In this document: piece after piece, positions 17,324 through 26,790 of the stretch
How the letters are laid out: each line of letters starts with the position of its first letter
Position numbering within the stretch: position 1 is the first letter of the stretch
NCBI GenBank assembly: GCA_003258725.1
Contig: QHMG01000010.1
Span: forward strand, 48,679 to 112,678
DNA: 64,000 nt
Direction of reading: 5' to 3'
DNA from: Candidatus Melainabacteria bacterium
Lineage (GTDB): Bacteria > Cyanobacteriota > Vampirovibrionia > Gastranaerophilales > Gastranaerophilaceae
Position numbers and translations under genes: made by a program
Notes under the pieces: generated by a model
The model's database searches: none
Seen by the model: only the letters and a program-made list of their open reading frames with translations
Told to the model about the DNA's origin: nothing

Positions 17324-18590
17324 AGTTAAAGAATTTATCTTTTAAGTATGAAATATTTTTCGGAATAGAAAATTTGATTTGGAACTTGTCATAATGCTCT
17401 AAATCTGAATCTTGAACTTTTAAATACAAATTCCCGTCTAAAACTTTTACAATTTCTTTTACTATATACAACCCAATACCAGCGCCAACTTGACGAAATC
17501 TTTCTCTAGCAATGGCAAATCTTTCAAACAGTTGGTTCAAACTTTCTTGGTTGAATTGACCCTTTATACAGTAGTTTTCAATGTAAAATTCAACTGTATT
17601 GTGTTTGCATTTTGCGCTCAAATAAAAAGTTGTATTTTCGGCAGAATGAGCAATTGCATTAAAGATTATATTCATTATTGCTCTGGTAACGAGTGCTTTG
17701 TCGCTAACTAGCATGATTTTAGGCTCTACTTGATTTTCTAATGTCAAACATTTACCGTCAATTATTGGCTTAATGTCGTGAATATAATTTTCAATAAAAT
17801 CAGACATATTAAAATCAACAGGCGTGATTGTGTGAGAAATCATGCTATATTTGAAATTTGAAAGCTGAGCGTTAAGCATTTGCTCTACAAATTTACAAGA
17901 ACTGCTAATTTGTTGTACTATTTCCATTTGTTCAGAATTTAAGTCGCCTAAAATGCCTGATTTTAGGGCTTCAAGAGCCTTGTACTGTGCTAAAATAGGG
18001 TTTTTAAAATCATGTGCTAAAGACTCTGTATAAAGTTCTTTAACTTTTGTTGAAAAAGTTGATTCTGTTGTATTTACACAAATAGTTGATGTACCGCAAA
18101 CATTATCATGTTCATCAAGTAAAGGTGATTTTATTACATGGAAATATTCTAAATCGCCATTTGTTTTAATTTCCATATTGTAATCAACTGTTGTTTTCTT
18201 CTCTATTACTAATTTTTCGTAATTATTAATTTTTTCAGCTTCATCTTTTGTGAAAAATTCAAGCATGTTGTGTCCAATGATTTCGTTTCTTTGAAGATTG
18301 AAGAAATTACAAACAACATCGTTACAACCTGTAATTTTTCCGTCTAAATCTTTGTATGCAATCCAATTAGATGAATATTCAAGTACATCATGCAACTGTT
18401 CTTTTTGTTTTTTATATTCACCTTTAACATGCTTCAGCTCATCATTTTTTAGTGTTAATACATATAAAAGCCAAAATACAAGAACTGAAATGATTGAATT
18501 AAAAAGGTTAAAGTTAATATTAAAGTTGCCATAAATAACGACTGCAGTCGCCACAATTACAACTATTAAGGCTATAATGTTTCTGTTCAT
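17316..18590 (-). CDS. PAS-domain sensor histidine kinase
   Basis: A 424-aa membrane kinase. Two hydrophobic segments (residues about 4-22 and 28-46) are followed by a short coiled coil and a PAS domain (about 65-175; WIAYKDLDGKITGCNDVVC, then HNMLEFF). The H-box is ESLAHDFKNPILAQ, the N-box IMNIIFNAIAHS, and the G-box GAGIGLYIVKEIV. The response regulator gene lies 114 bases upstream on the same strand and is the likely partner. No Shine-Dalgarno is evident; ATGACA, 16 bases, TATGGT and 6 bases precede the ATG, a weak leaderless promoter. Signal unknown. Confidence 0.88.
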   Translation of the reverse strand: MNRNIIALIVVIVATAVVIYGNFNINFNLFNSIISVLVFWLLYVLTLKNDELKHVKGEYKKQKEQLHDVLEYSSNWIAYKDLDGKITGCNDVVCNFFNLQRNEIIGHNMLEFFTKDEAEKINNYEKLVIEKKTTVDYNMEIKTNGDLEYFHVIKSPLLDEHDNVCGTSTICVNTTESTFSTKVKELYTESLAHDFKNPILAQYKALEALKSGILGDLNSEQMEIVQQISSSCKFVEQMLNAQLSNFKYSMISHTITPVDFNMSDFIENYIHDIKPIIDGKCLTLENQVEPKIMLVSDKALVTRAIMNIIFNAIAHSAENTTFYLSAKCKHNTVEFYIENYCIKGQFNQESLNQLFERFAIARERFRQVGAGIGLYIVKEIVKVLDGNLYLKVQDSDLEHYDKFQIKFSIPKNISYLKDKFFNFK

Positions 18591-18704
18591 TTGTGTACCA
18601 TAAAATTTTAATTTATTTTGTCATTGCATAAATTACCATAAAAAATACAATTTGCGCTATTACACGGTTGGGTAATTTTTTGAAAATGATGTTGTTGTTA
18701 TAAA

Positions 18705-19376
18705 CTATTTTACAAGTCTTAGTTGAAGTGCTTTTACAACAGCTTGAACACGGTCTGAAACTTCTAATTTTGTGATAATTGAACCAACATGCGCTTTAAC
18801 TGTGTTTGCTGATACAAATAATTCTTTTGCAATTTCAGGGTTTGTTTTGCCTTGAACAAGTAACCTTAAAACTTCTAGTTCTCGCTCTGTAAGTCTGTTT
18901 TTAAGCTCTGGGGTATCATATAAGTTATCAAAATTTGTCGATTTAGGTTCTGGAATTGTACCTAGCGGAATGTGTTCAATCTTTTCATCAAAGAAATATG
19001 CGCCAATATTTATAGCTTTTATAATTTCTGAAATTTTTTCTAAAGGCATTTCTTTTAAAATATAACCTCTAGCACCGCAAGCAATGCTTGCCATAATTTC
19101 ATTTTCGTCTTCGTGTGAAGTTAAAATGATTGATTTTGTGCTAGGATATTTTTCTTTTAAATATTTTGTCGCTTGGATTCCGTTCATTGTCGGAAGCCCT
19201 AAATCAATCATAACAATATCGGCAGGCTCTTTTTCCATTGCGGATAAACATTCTTCAGCTGTTCCAAAATTTCCTAATACTTCAAGTTGTTCGTCTGCTT
19301 CAAAATGTTTTACGTATGAAATTCTTGTTAAAATATAATCTTCAATTATATAAATTTTAATTTTTTTGTTATCCAA
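18705..19376 (-). CDS. NarL/FixJ-type response regulator
   Basis: A 223-aa protein. The receiver domain has phospho-acceptor Asp58 (ADIVMIDLGLPTMNG), with the conserved Lys in GYILKEMP. The C-terminal LuxR-type helix-turn-helix (LTERELEVLRLLVQGKTN, then ANTVKAHVGSIITKL) binds DNA. Translation starts at TTG, with AGAAAG as a weak Shine-Dalgarno. It lies 23 bases after the DUF486 gene and 114 bases before the PAS kinase, which probably phosphorylates it. Targets unknown. Confidence 0.9.
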   Translation of the reverse strand: MDNKKIKIYIIEDYILTRISYVKHFEADEQLEVLGNFGTAEECLSAMEKEPADIVMIDLGLPTMNGIQATKYLKEKYPSTKSIILTSHEDENEIMASIACGARGYILKEMPLEKISEIIKAINIGAYFFDEKIEHIPLGTIPEPKSTNFDNLYDTPELKNRLTERELEVLRLLVQGKTNPEIAKELFVSANTVKAHVGSIITKLEVSDRVQAVVKALQLRLVK

Positions 19377-19399
19377 ATTTTAAATTCTTTCTAGAGATA

Positions 19400-19747
19400 C
19401 TACCACTTTTTGAAAATGAAAAATGCTGCAAGGATTATAAAAACAAACCCAACAAGGTAATTCCATTTAAACTGTTCCTTTAAATATAACACAGAAAAAA
19501 CTGAAAATACAATTAGCGTAATGATTTCTTGTATAGTTTTAAGTTGAGCAGCAGAGTAATATTCATGCCCGATTCTGTTTGCAGGAACTTGGAAACAGTA
19601 TTCTAAAAAGGCAATACCCCAACTTACAAGAATTACAACCCATAAAGCTGTACTTTTATATTTTAAATGCCCATACCAAGCAAATGTCATAAAGACATTT
19701 GAAATCGTAAGCATAATTATTGGTAAAAAAGGTCGAATACTATACAT
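19400..19747 (-). CDS. DUF486/COG3169 small DMT-type membrane protein
   Basis: A 115-aa protein with four hydrophobic helices. SNVFMTFAWYGHLKYK, the VSWGIAFLEYCFQVPANRIG segment and the FSAAQLKTIQEIITL-like segment (here YSAAQLKTIQEIITL) match DUF486, a small multidrug-resistance-like family of unknown function. It overlaps rsmG by 8 bases and precedes the response regulator. Transport substrate unknown. Confidence 0.82.
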   Translation of the reverse strand: MYSIRPFLPIIMLTISNVFMTFAWYGHLKYKSTALWVVILVSWGIAFLEYCFQVPANRIGHEYYSAAQLKTIQEIITLIVFSVFSVLYLKEQFKWNYLVGFVFIILAAFFIFKKW

Positions 19748-20339
19748 GTTTTATTACTACCAAATTCCTTTCAAAAACATCTTCGTCTGTTTTTAGTTGG
19801 TACTCAATAATATCAACGACTTTGGCTCTGAATTTCTTCATAACTTTTTCTGCGTCTTTAATTTCATCTTGAACAAGAATTGATTTATAAACCACTAAAT
19901 ATCCATTTTTTTCTAAAATTGGTAGGGCATATCTTACAATTTGTTCTAATTTTGCAACCGCTCTACTCGTAATTATGTCAAATTTTTGGTCTTTTAGGTT
20001 TTCTACTCTATCACAAATTGCGGTAAAATTTTTAAGTTCTAAAGTTTTAGCAAACTCATCAATTGCAAGGATTTTTTTTCTAATGCTATCAATACCGACA
20101 ACTTGAATGTTAGGATATGCAATTGCAATAGGTAACGAAGGAAAACCTCCACCAGTTCCAATGTCCAACAACTTTTTGTAATTTTTTTTGTGTCTATCGA
20201 AGAAAAGTTTAATAGCAAGAGAATCTTGAATGTGTTTTTCCCACAAATATTTTGCATCTTTTTTAGAGATTAAGTTCAAAAACTTATTCTTTTCTAAAAA
20301 TATTTCTTGAAATTTTTGAAAGGTCTTAGTGTTGTCCAT
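19740..20339 (-). CDS. rsmG: 16S rRNA (guanine-527-N7)-methyltransferase
   Basis: SAM-dependent methylation of G527 of 16S rRNA (GidB/RsmG). 199 aa, slightly short but complete. KFLNLISKKDAKYLWEKHIQDSLA is the family N-terminus and LDIGTGGGFPSLPIAI the SAM-binding loop; TSRAVAKLEQIVRYALPIL and GYLVVYKS follow. The gene overlaps its upstream neighbour (880-aa ATPase) by 14 bases and its downstream neighbour by 8, so it is tightly co-translated. Confidence 0.95.
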   Translation of the reverse strand: MDNTKTFQKFQEIFLEKNKFLNLISKKDAKYLWEKHIQDSLAIKLFFDRHKKNYKKLLDIGTGGGFPSLPIAIAYPNIQVVGIDSIRKKILAIDEFAKTLELKNFTAICDRVENLKDQKFDIITSRAVAKLEQIVRYALPILEKNGYLVVYKSILVQDEIKDAEKVMKKFRAKVVDIIEYQLKTDEDVFERNLVVIKHV

Positions 20340-22968
20340 TTTTAAATTCTGTCTCTATCTTGTTAAAGGCTTCCAAACCTATTCTAAATTTTATGTCGTC
20401 AATTCTCATTTGAATTTTGCTCAAATTATCTTTGCTAAATTCATTTTTTGCAATTTCGTAAGCACTCAAATATTCCCTAAGCGCCATTTCATTTTCTTTT
20501 CTAGAGTAATAGAAATCACCTGTTGCAAGTACTGCTGATGCAATGTAGAATGTGTCATTAAGCTTTTTCGCACATTCTTTTGCTTTAACTAAGTACTCAA
20601 TAGCCTTTTCAGGGAAATTCTTTTGAGCAAGTTGAGCTAACTTTGTTGCAGAAAAATACATTCCGTCGTAATTGCTGTTATTTTCGTCTAACTCATACGC
20701 TTTTGTGAAATATTTAGCTGCAGTTTGAGCCTCATTCCTTTCAAAATAAAGTGTTGCAAGATTTGAATATGCCGCAGATAAATATTTGTTCAGCTTTTCA
20801 TCACTGCTCAAATTTATACACTTGTTGTAATAGTCAAGCGCAGATGGTGTGTCGCCCTTGTCGTCAGCAATTAATGCAAACTTAAAGTATAATTCAGACA
20901 AGGTTTCTGTGTCCATTGAAGTATTTGATAGTGCGATTGCCTTTTTGTAATATTCATAAGCACTGTTAATGTTAGACAAACTATCTTCAATGTTTGCAAA
21001 TGCAATGTAAGCCTTTGTAATTAAAATTTCAGGCATGCCGTTTGAATTAATGATATCCATTAACAAATTCTTAGCCTTGTCAGGCTTATAAGTTTCGTAA
21101 TAAATATTTGCAATGCTTAATTTTATGTAATTTTCTTTGATTTTTTCGGTTGTTTGCTCATAAAAATCTCGGGCTAATTCGTAGTATTTTAGCGAATTTT
21201 CCCAATCTGACATTTTTTGATAAGCAAGCCCTAATTTTGTGTAAATTAATGGCAAAAAGTTGTAATAATTATCATCATCAGTATAAGTCAAAGCTTTTTG
21301 ATAAAGCTCAATCATCTTTGCATATTGATATTCAACCTCTTGTTGTTTTGCAAAGTTAATGATATCTTCAAGTGTAATTTTGATTTCTTCATCTTTTACC
21401 GTTTGTGCTTGAACAGCTTGAACAGGTGGTTGAGAAGAATTTGTGTTTTGTTGTAAGTTTAAAGTGTTCTTTTCGTGAGCTTCTTGAATACTAGCAACGC
21501 TTGCTGCAAGCATCTCCATTTCTTGTGGAGTTAATTTGAATGGCAAATCTTTTACATCAAAACCCAGTTTACCTAAATCAATATTTGTAGCTTGAGTAGG
21601 TTGTTCAGCTTGTTGCTGTTGTTGAGGTTGAGTCGCAGATTGTGAATAATCCCTTGTTGAAACCCATTGACCTTGTTGCCGAGGCTGTTGTTGTACAGGT
21701 TGTTGTGGTTTTGGTTGAGTATTTGTCTGAGCTTGTTGTTGATGTGCCTGTTGTGAGGTTGGTTGTTTTGCTTCTTTTGAATAAGTAACATAAGTCAACC
21801 CTGAACCATGCTCATTAGGTACAACTTGCTTTTTAGGTAAGAAAAGCGAATGATATTCAATTTCTTTTCTCATTGTTTGTCTAGAAAGCAAAATAGTTCT
21901 TTCTAGTGGTCTTAAAGGTAATTGAGCCTCATATATATCAATAATATTTTGGTGTAATTTTAAAGCTACATTTTGCGGAATAGATACATCAACTTGTTCC
22001 TTAAAGTAATCTTGTACATAGATTTGATTATTGTCTTTTGTAAGAATTTTATTCTTTAACAAAATTGAGATAACATCTTCATCATAAAGGTTTAATTGCT
22101 TTAATAAAGTGATACTTACGCCATGTCTAAGAAGGCAAAGTAACCAGAAAAATCTAACTGCAATGGCTGGAACTAAATCAATAGACTCTTTTTCAAGATA
22201 TTCATAGTAGTTCATAAAACTTTTTTTGAAATTTTCCAAAAAAGTTTCAGGCGGAAGTTGTTTTTCTCGCATAATTTCAATAGTTAAACTAATGAAGAAA
22301 TGATATCCACGAGTGTATTTGTATAAATCTTCTAAAACCTTTTGATTATATTTAACCTTGTTGTTTTTAAGATATTTTTCAAAAAGTGTTTTGTCTAAAG
22401 GTGATGTAGAAACTCTGTCTATAGTCAATCTTTCAGGGAATTGACTGGCTTTAAAGGTTCTACCGATTAAAATTGTTTTAACCTTTTGGAAGGTAGTTAA
22501 ATGTAGAATAAAATCAATAATTTCTTTTCTATTTTCTTCTGTAAGAGCTTCAAATGAGTCTAAAACAATTAAAATAGGTTTTTCAATTGTTGAAAAATAA
22601 GAGTGAATTTTTTGATTGAAATTCTCTGATTTTATGTTAGGTCTTACAATAATCTTTTGGGCTTCAAGTTTCTTAAATTCTTCAAAGAAGGTTAAAAATA
22701 TATCATCAAGAATTGTTGTTTCAAAACAGTTGTGCTTTAAAACTACTGCATCTTGAGAAAGAAAATTCAAAGAGTAGTTTATTAATTGAACCTTACCTGT
22801 ACCAAGAAACCCGTTTAAATAAAGAATAGGATGTTCATTTTTATAAAACTCATAAACTTCTTTAAGTTGGGATTGATTATTTTCGATAAGTATAGGGTCA
22901 ATCATTTCACTATTGAGTGACATCAACTCTTTTTCATCTAAAAATATATTTTCAAACTTATATTTCAT
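20326..22968 (-). CDS. ATPase-like plus TPR protein with Gln/Pro-rich linker and altered Walker A
   Basis: An 880-aa protein. Residues about 40-330 resemble an AAA/STAND-type NTPase: GFLGTGKV at 53-60 fits Walker A except that Val60 replaces the usual Ser/Thr, and PILIVLDSFEAL is Walker B-like. Residues about 395-465 are a low-complexity Gln/Pro/Thr linker. About 545-870 contain six or more TPR units (AYEYYKKAIALSN, SALDYYNKCINLS, AAKYFTKAYELDENN). STAND-TPR proteins are usually regulatory or scaffold switches. The gene leads the rsmG operon and has a leaderless-type promoter. Function not recognised. Confidence 0.6.
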   Translation of the reverse strand: MKYKFENIFLDEKELMSLNSEMIDPILIENNQSQLKEVYEFYKNEHPILYLNGFLGTGKVQLINYSLNFLSQDAVVLKHNCFETTILDDIFLTFFEEFKKLEAQKIIVRPNIKSENFNQKIHSYFSTIEKPILIVLDSFEALTEENRKEIIDFILHLTTFQKVKTILIGRTFKASQFPERLTIDRVSTSPLDKTLFEKYLKNNKVKYNQKVLEDLYKYTRGYHFFISLTIEIMREKQLPPETFLENFKKSFMNYYEYLEKESIDLVPAIAVRFFWLLCLLRHGVSITLLKQLNLYDEDVISILLKNKILTKDNNQIYVQDYFKEQVDVSIPQNVALKLHQNIIDIYEAQLPLRPLERTILLSRQTMRKEIEYHSLFLPKKQVVPNEHGSGLTYVTYSKEAKQPTSQQAHQQQAQTNTQPKPQQPVQQQPRQQGQWVSTRDYSQSATQPQQQQQAEQPTQATNIDLGKLGFDVKDLPFKLTPQEMEMLAASVASIQEAHEKNTLNLQQNTNSSQPPVQAVQAQTVKDEEIKITLEDIINFAKQQEVEYQYAKMIELYQKALTYTDDDNYYNFLPLIYTKLGLAYQKMSDWENSLKYYELARDFYEQTTEKIKENYIKLSIANIYYETYKPDKAKNLLMDIINSNGMPEILITKAYIAFANIEDSLSNINSAYEYYKKAIALSNTSMDTETLSELYFKFALIADDKGDTPSALDYYNKCINLSSDEKLNKYLSAAYSNLATLYFERNEAQTAAKYFTKAYELDENNSNYDGMYFSATKLAQLAQKNFPEKAIEYLVKAKECAKKLNDTFYIASAVLATGDFYYSRKENEMALREYLSAYEIAKNEFSKDNLSKIQMRIDDIKFRIGLEAFNKIETEFKNGQH

Positions 22969-22974
22969 AAGGAT

Positions 22975-23003
22975 ATATTAAACGATTTTAACTTTTTTTG
23001 CAA
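22975..23003 (-). promoter_or_regulatory. Promoter placing the ATPase-TPR ATG at the predicted +1
   Basis: On the minus strand TTGCAA (23003-22998), 17 bases, TAATAT (22980-22975), then six bases to the ATG at 22968. No Shine-Dalgarno fits in that space (the bases are ATCCTT). Confidence 0.6.
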
Positions 23004-23019
23004 ATTATCCCCTAAATAA

Positions 23020-23048
23020 TTGCAAATTTTGTATTTTGATAATAGAAT
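23020..23048 (+). promoter_or_regulatory. Promoter of the envelope gene block
   Basis: TTGCAA (23020-23025) and TAGAAT (23043-23048) with a 17-base spacer; transcription would start near 23055, ahead of AAGGGGA and the ATG at 23074. It is divergent from the promoter at 22975-23003. Confidence 0.7.
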
Positions 23049-23073
23049 GTATATTAATAACAAGGGGAAGACT

Positions 23074-23178
23074 ATGGAATTTTTTAGAAAACACCAAAAG
23101 ATTATTATTGGTATTATTGCATTTACATTCATTGCTTGGACAGTAGGTTTGTTGATGCTTCCACTAATGTTACGATAA
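23074..23178 (+). CDS. 34-aa single-pass membrane protein
   Basis: A short frame with a strong AAGGGGAAG Shine-Dalgarno and the promoter at 23020-23048. The protein starts MEFFRKHQK and then has one hydrophobic helix to the end (positions about 10-33). The charged start followed by this helix resembles the N-terminal anchor of SurA/PpiD-type foldases, but nothing follows. It may be a real small membrane protein or a remnant. Its stop is 10 bases before the TTG of the M23 gene, so it may also couple that gene's translation. Confidence 0.5.
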   Translation: MEFFRKHQKIIIGIIAFTFIAWTVGLLMLPLMLR

Positions 23179-23188
23179 GGAAAAGATT

Positions 23189-24304
23189 TTGAATATTAAT
23201 TTTTGCAAAAAAGGAATAGTTATGATGCTGTTATTAGTGGTAACAGTAGTTTTTTGCAGTCCTTGTGCAATTGCAGCAAAAGTTAAAACAAAAGAGCAAG
23301 CTAGACAAAAAATTAATCACTTGAAATGGTTGGAACGAGTAGAACATAACAAACTATATAAAAACCAACAAAAGCTGGAAAGCACAGCTACAAATTTGGC
23401 TAATTCAAAAAATAAATTAAGCTCAACGTCAAACGAATTAGCAGCAATGGAAGAACAGTTAAGAATAGCTACAAACGAATTTACAGCTATTGATTTTAGA
23501 ATGAAGTCAAGAATCCGTCAAGTTTATAAGTCACAACGTCGTGGATTTTTTGTATTATTATTGTCGGCTACTGATTTTAATACCTTCTTAGATAGAATGT
23601 ATTTTGAATCAAAGATTATCAAACAGGATTATCGCAGAATGGCGGCGGCAAGAGAAAAAGCAAAAGAAATTGCTCTATTGAAATATTCTATTGAAGAAAA
23701 GAAACGTGAACTTGCTCACTCAATTAAAACAATTAACTATCAACAACAATCAATTCAAAGAGAAATAGCTCAAAACGAGAATATGATTCATAAACTACGT
23801 ACTGACCGTGTAGCTTATGAAAAAGCTGAAAAAGAATTGGCTAAACAATCAGCAAGTATTGGTACAATGATTAACAGAAGCTCTCATAGCTCTGGTGATA
23901 TCAAGGTTGCATCTGGATTTATCAAACCAATTTCAGGTAGAATTACTTCTCCATTTGGTTATAGAACTCACCCAATCTTTAAGAGCCGTTCTTTCCACTC
24001 TGGTGTTGATATCGCAGGTCCATACAGAGGTTCTGTAAGAGCTTCAAACTCTGGTAAAGTTATTTATACAGGTTGGTACGGTGGTTACGGTAAGGTTGTA
24101 ATCATTGACCATGGTAGAGTTAACGGAAAACAAATTTCAACATTATATGCCCATTTAGATTCTGTTTCGGTTTCAAATGGTGCGTATGTATCAAAAGGAC
24201 AAGTTGTTGGACGTGAAGGTACAACAGGTTATAGCACAGGTCCTCACTGTCACTTTGAAGTCAGGGTAAATGGTAAACCTAATAATCCACTAAATTATAT
24301 ATAG
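23189..24304 (+). CDS. M23/LytM peptidoglycan peptidase with coiled coil (EnvC-like)
   Basis: A 371-aa exported protein. The TTG start at 23189 has AAGGAAAAG upstream and gives a signal peptide with a Lys-Lys n-region, cleaved near AIAA-KV (about residue 30). An internal ATG at 23222 also has AAGGAA but would lose the charged n-region. Residues about 35-230 are coiled coil. The C-terminal LytM domain has zinc ligands His270 and Asp274 (HSGVD) and His355, with His353, in HCHFEV. It cleaves peptidoglycan peptides or activates amidases during division. It is 13 bases upstream of the LptD-like gene. Confidence 0.88.
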   Translation: MNINFCKKGIVMMLLLVVTVVFCSPCAIAAKVKTKEQARQKINHLKWLERVEHNKLYKNQQKLESTATNLANSKNKLSSTSNELAAMEEQLRIATNEFTAIDFRMKSRIRQVYKSQRRGFFVLLLSATDFNTFLDRMYFESKIIKQDYRRMAAAREKAKEIALLKYSIEEKKRELAHSIKTINYQQQSIQREIAQNENMIHKLRTDRVAYEKAEKELAKQSASIGTMINRSSHSSGDIKVASGFIKPISGRITSPFGYRTHPIFKSRSFHSGVDIAGPYRGSVRASNSGKVIYTGWYGGYGKVVIIDHGRVNGKQISTLYAHLDSVSVSNGAYVSKGQVVGREGTTGYSTGPHCHFEVRVNGKPNNPLNYI

Positions 24305-24317
24305 AGGTTAAATTAAA

Positions 24318-26519
24318 TTGATAAATAAATTAAAAAATGTCATAGTGTTAGTCGTTTCAGTTTTTTTAATATCGCCAGCAATAGCGATAGAGGATTCTAT
24401 TGCGCCTAGTACAGATACAAAGGAAGCATATTTTACAGGCGAAACCTTTTTTAAGACTCCATTACAATTACAACAGGAACGAGACGAAGAACTTGAAAAA
24501 GCTGAAAAAGAACATTATAGACAATTTTTACCATATCAGCCGGGACTTCCAGGTGTTGCATCAAGAAAAGTAACACCACCTATTACAAAATTAAGAAGAA
24601 AAATTGTAAAAGCTCACAACGAACACAAGGTTAACAAAGCAAATAAAAAGTCTAGATTTGCTGATGCAAACGGTGTAGTTCAAGAGGAAGAAGAAAATGA
24701 AGTTCTTCAACAGGAAAAAGAAGATGAAACAAGAGCCGTAATGAAGTGTAAGGTTATGAAATATAATCCTGATAAAACACTTGTTGAAGCAATTGGTGGT
24801 GTTGAAATTACAATTCCAGCGCAAAATGTTGTGATGACAGCAGATAAAATGACATTTAACCAAGTTACTAATATTATTGAGCTTTTCGACAATGTAAAAG
24901 TTGTTAAAGCCGGTAATGAAGTATTTGGCGATTATATGAAAATCAACCTAAATGAAGAATCTGGTGTACTTGATAATTTACGTGCTTCTCAATATGTATT
25001 TGATATTCAAGCCGAACACGGTTATATGTTTGGTGATGACATTTTAACAACAAACGGTAAAATTTCATCTCGTTATGACAAGATTATATCAATGTATACT
25101 TCTGGTTTTGGAACAGATGTTCAAAGAATGATTTTGCCAGAAGAAGAAATGAAATTTCTAGTTACTGACATTAAAGATAATAAAATGGTTGTAAAAGTTA
25201 AAGAGTTGAATATTTCTGCTAGAAAATCTCATGATAAAGTTCAAGTGAAAGGTTTGAAGGTTTATACAAGAGCGGGCAAAAAAGTTGTTTCATTGCCTTC
25301 AATAACTTTCTATACAAATAAAGAGCACGATTATGTAGAAGGTAACTATCCAGAACTAGGCTCATTCCCTAACTTTGGTATGTTCTTAGGGCCTGGAGTT
25401 GTTTTAGAAACTCCATTTGGTTCAACTTTAAAACTTATTCCAACCATAAATTATTATAAAAAATTAGGCTTTGGTGGTATTGCAAGATTCAAGAGTGGTA
25501 CAAACCAAACTGATATCGCATATAGTTCAGCAAAAAGCACATACTACATCAAAGGTTATCAAAGATTAGATGAAAACTTATTGTTCCAATATGGTGCAAA
25601 TTCATATATGAATGAATGGTTTATGGGACAATCTTGGTTAGGTTATGGTGGTGAAGTTTTATATGAAAAAGGTTATACTCATCAAGATTTTTTATATGAA
25701 AAAGCTAATTTGACTTTTAGACACAGAATGTCAGGTGGTTTCTTTAAAGCAAATGATAAAAAAAGAAACCATGAAAAATATGAAGATATTGATGGTCACA
25801 TGAGTACTTTGAGATTAAAATATATGGCTCAAATTGACCAAACTTTGTTATCATTGGGTAAAACTTATAATCAAAAGGACCATTCAATGACAAAAGATGA
25901 TATCAAGTTTTTGACCTTTAACCTTGTTGCAGATGGTTCTGCTGCGGTTTATGGTACAGGTGATACTCAATTTATTGGTCGAATTGGTCCAAGATTAACA
26001 ACTCAATACAAATTATGGCGTCAAGAATTAGGTTATTATTTGTCTGCTTATGATGATCATACACCATTCCGTTCAATGGATGCTTATAGATATGGTAAAT
26101 CTAATGTTTACTTGAGAGAATATGTTAGATTGCATAAATACTTGACTCTAGGGTTGTATGGTTCTTATAAATTGTCAAACGACTTAGATTATGACTATCA
26201 ATCAGATAAAGACTCAGCATTAAGAGAAGCCTCTATTTATGTGGCAGTTGGTCCAGATGATTGCAAGTTGAACTTGGGTTATGACTTTATTAGGCAATAT
26301 ACATACTTTGGTATTTCAGTTGCAATGAATACAAAGGGTACGCAAATTGAGTATGATAGAATGCACATAAAAAATGGTGATAAACTTGGAGAAACAGACG
26401 ATGAATTAGTAAAACGTCCTGATACAAGTTTTAAAGCGCCAGCAAATCCAAATAAATCAAAGGCAGTCGTAACACCATTGCAAGACAAATCAACAATGAT
26501 GCAAGGTGAACATATATAA
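24318..26519 (+). CDS. LptD/OstA-like outer-membrane LPS assembly protein
   Basis: A 733-aa protein with TTG start and GAGG upstream. The signal peptide is at residues about 1-23. A charged region (60-135) is followed by an OstA/LptA-type beta-jellyroll (about 140-260: KVMKYNPDKTLVEAIGGVEIT, GNEVFGDYMKINL). The rest, rich in alternating aromatic and glycine segments, looks like a beta-barrel (GIARFKSGT, ANLTFRHRMSGGF). LptD inserts LPS in the outer leaflet. The C-terminal tail of about 50 residues after the barrel is charged and unusual. Divergent; other OstA-barrel proteins are possible. Confidence 0.72.
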   Translation: MINKLKNVIVLVVSVFLISPAIAIEDSIAPSTDTKEAYFTGETFFKTPLQLQQERDEELEKAEKEHYRQFLPYQPGLPGVASRKVTPPITKLRRKIVKAHNEHKVNKANKKSRFADANGVVQEEEENEVLQQEKEDETRAVMKCKVMKYNPDKTLVEAIGGVEITIPAQNVVMTADKMTFNQVTNIIELFDNVKVVKAGNEVFGDYMKINLNEESGVLDNLRASQYVFDIQAEHGYMFGDDILTTNGKISSRYDKIISMYTSGFGTDVQRMILPEEEMKFLVTDIKDNKMVVKVKELNISARKSHDKVQVKGLKVYTRAGKKVVSLPSITFYTNKEHDYVEGNYPELGSFPNFGMFLGPGVVLETPFGSTLKLIPTINYYKKLGFGGIARFKSGTNQTDIAYSSAKSTYYIKGYQRLDENLLFQYGANSYMNEWFMGQSWLGYGGEVLYEKGYTHQDFLYEKANLTFRHRMSGGFFKANDKKRNHEKYEDIDGHMSTLRLKYMAQIDQTLLSLGKTYNQKDHSMTKDDIKFLTFNLVADGSAAVYGTGDTQFIGRIGPRLTTQYKLWRQELGYYLSAYDDHTPFRSMDAYRYGKSNVYLREYVRLHKYLTLGLYGSYKLSNDLDYDYQSDKDSALREASIYVAVGPDDCKLNLGYDFIRQYTYFGISVAMNTKGTQIEYDRMHIKNGDKLGETDDELVKRPDTSFKAPANPNKSKAVVTPLQDKSTMMQGEHI

Positions 26520-26540
26520 AAATCTTGTGCTTAATCTTAT

Positions 26541-26568
26541 GTCACCCTGAACTTGTTTCAGGGTCTCA
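26541..26568. repeat. CACCCTGAA short palindromic repeat, copy A
   Basis: GTCACCCTGAA, CTTG, TTCAGGGTCTC: an 8-bp stem ACCCTGAA/TTCAGGGT. The same unit recurs inverted at 28939-28967 and in partial form at 28852 and 45289. Confidence 0.7.
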
Positions 26569-26612
26569 CTAACAAGAGATAAATTTAACCTTTCAAAATT
26601 TTAACTTCAGAT

Positions 26613-26654
26613 GAAAGGACGTAGGTTTTTATAACCTTTGTCCTTTCTTTTTTG
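26613..26654 (+). terminator. Rho-independent terminator after the LptD-like gene
   Basis: GAAAGGAC and GTCCTTTC enclose an inner AGGTT/AACCT helix and are followed by TTTTTT. It closes the block that starts at 23020. Confidence 0.85.
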
Positions 26655-26790
26655 ATATGTTTTATAGGAGGAGTTTGATAAGTTTGTTTCACAACTTTAT
26701 TATATTTTATTTTTGTAAAGTTATAACCTACTACTTGTAGCGTTTTGAGTTATTTTTTGTTAGAATAAAACTTGGTTAGTGGTACGAAAT

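Noticed and set aside
24591..24892. Two overlapping minus-strand frames inside the LptD-like gene
   Set aside because: Cys/Phe-rich antisense of a charged coding region; no start signals.
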